From Micavibrio aeruginosavorus (lineage in GTDB: Bacteria > Pseudomonadota > Alphaproteobacteria > Micavibrionales > Micavibrionaceae), in NCBI GenBank assembly GCA_003241475.1, contig QFQB01000160.1, forward strand, positions 1 to 5,392: a stretch of DNA of 5,392 nt, in the 5' to 3' direction. A program made the translations under genes and the position numbers. Below the pieces are notes generated by a model. It worked only from the letters and a program-made list of their open reading frames with translations, did no database searches and was not told the DNA's origin. Shown one piece after another: positions 5,046 to 5,392 of this stretch. Positions within the stretch are counted from its first letter, which is position 1. The number at the start of each line of letters is the position of its first letter.

Positions 5046-5333
5046 ATGAATAGCTATTCCAAAATTCCGGCGCCGGTATTATTGCCGAGCTCTGTCTCCA
5101 CCTCCAAAAAAGACGATGTTGTAACACTGACGATGACCTTTGCAGGCATCTCTCAATACAACGATGCCGTCACGCTGGTCGAACAGCAGCGCGGATGGAG
5201 TATTGCCGACAGACAACTGGGATCTTCGTTGACCGTGAGTGTTGCCGGCAGCGATGTCTTGCAGGTCGCGGACAAGGTGCTGGAGTTACATCCGGACAGA
5301 CAGAGATCCCAAGCACGCATCCTCGCGCTGTAA
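5046..5333 (+). CDS. Small protein of unknown function
   Basis: I do not recognise this 95-residue protein. Residues 1-22 are polar, with Pro and Ser, and look disordered. The rest alternates: strand VVTLTMTFAG (25-34), helix 36-48, strands around 51-58 and 61-67, helix 69-81, and a final short strand (91-95). This order resembles a small alpha/beta sandwich of the ferredoxin-like kind, which is inference only. There is no signal peptide, membrane segment or cysteine. The ribosome site is weak (GGTG about 7 nt before the ATG). The gene is divergent from the LD-carboxypeptidase gene. Its stop codon directly abuts the stop codon of the minus-strand gene at the right edge. Coding is supported by frame length and a plausible fold pattern only. 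Confidence 0.5.
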   Translation: MNSYSKIPAPVLLPSSVSTSKKDDVVTLTMTFAGISQYNDAVTLVEQQRGWSIADRQLGSSLTVSVAGSDVLQVADKVLELHPDRQRSQARILAL

Positions 5334-5392
5334 TTATTCTGCCTTCGTCTCCTTGAAGGCTTCGAGCGCGCGTTCGCGCGCATCGGCGTGAT
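5334..5392 (-). CDS. C-terminal end of a minus-strand gene, possibly an enoyl-CoA hydratase
   Basis: The last 18 codons of a frame entering from the right edge read HADARERALEAFKETKAE before TAA (5336-5334). The pattern ADARE followed by an AF segment and a charged tail resembles the C-terminus of enoyl-CoA hydratase/isomerase family proteins, which often end with ADAREG-x3-F and basic residues. Too little is present for a firm family call. The coding sequence contains a 16-bp GC palindrome (5366-5381), which the codons for Asp-Ala-Arg-Glu-Arg-Ala explain. The stop codon abuts that of the convergent 95-residue gene. Confidence 0.35.
   Translation of the reverse strand, partial: HADARERALEAFKETKAE

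Noticed and set aside
5366..5381. 16-bp GC palindrome with 7-bp arms
   Set aside because: It falls inside the coding end of the minus-strand gene and is explained by GC-rich Ala, Arg and Glu codons. The 2-nt centre makes a poor RNA loop, and no T run follows.
1..5392. CRISPR array, tRNA or rRNA genes, insertion sequence, toxin-antitoxin pair
   Set aside because: I looked for spaced repeats, cloverleaf-like segments, transposase motifs and paired small genes with known toxin features and saw none. The small plus-strand genes do not overlap or pair as toxin-antitoxin loci do.

Overview
The window looks like a chromosomal segment of an alphaproteobacterium. GC content is moderate, falling in the AT-rich stretch around 3206-3290. 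The main support is the minus-strand pair fdxA (7Fe ferredoxin) followed by carD (CarD/CdnL-type RNA polymerase-binding regulator), a neighbourhood I know from alphaproteobacteria. The proteins also resemble alphaproteobacterial family members. I cannot place the genus from sequence alone.

Layout, left to right. Positions 1-783 (minus) hold most of a PPP-type metallophosphoesterase homologue that runs off the left edge; nearly all its metal-binding residues are replaced, so it looks like a pseudophosphatase. A 177-bp divergent spacer, containing one perfect DnaA-box 9-mer, separates it from a LysE/RhtB-family exporter (961-1590, plus). Next come a strong hairpin terminator for carD (1669-1707), carD itself (1762-2307, minus), a 261-bp spacer with a near-consensus promoter and a long imperfect hairpin in the predicted carD leader, and fdxA (2569-2907, minus). 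Divergent from fdxA is a 68-residue basic protein (2999-3205, plus) whose predicted promoter would give a leaderless mRNA.

Positions 3206-3633 form one complete small transcription unit: a consensus -10 inside a 22-bp hyphenated palindrome, a good ribosome binding site, a signal-peptide-like reading frame, and a textbook terminator. The coding frame is broken, because the signal-like start and the body lie in different frames. After it comes a small predicted exported protein (3713-4000, plus). Its 3' end overlaps tail-to-tail with an S66-family LD-carboxypeptidase (3987-4892, minus), whose Ser-Glu-His triad is intact. The right end has an unrecognised 95-residue protein (5046-5333, plus) and the last 18 codons of a minus-strand gene, possibly an enoyl-CoA hydratase.

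The genes do not form one pathway. carD and fdxA are housekeeping, with carD apparently having its own promoter and a leader of about 190 nt. The LD-carboxypeptidase belongs to cell-wall recycling. The 3.0-4.0 kb interval, with three small unrecognised plus-strand genes and one broken frame, is the accessory-looking part. I found no mobile element, CRISPR array, tRNA or rRNA. I see no clear candidate for a new multi-gene system; the most notable items are the degraded phosphatase site, the frameshifted gene with intact expression signals, and the carD leader.
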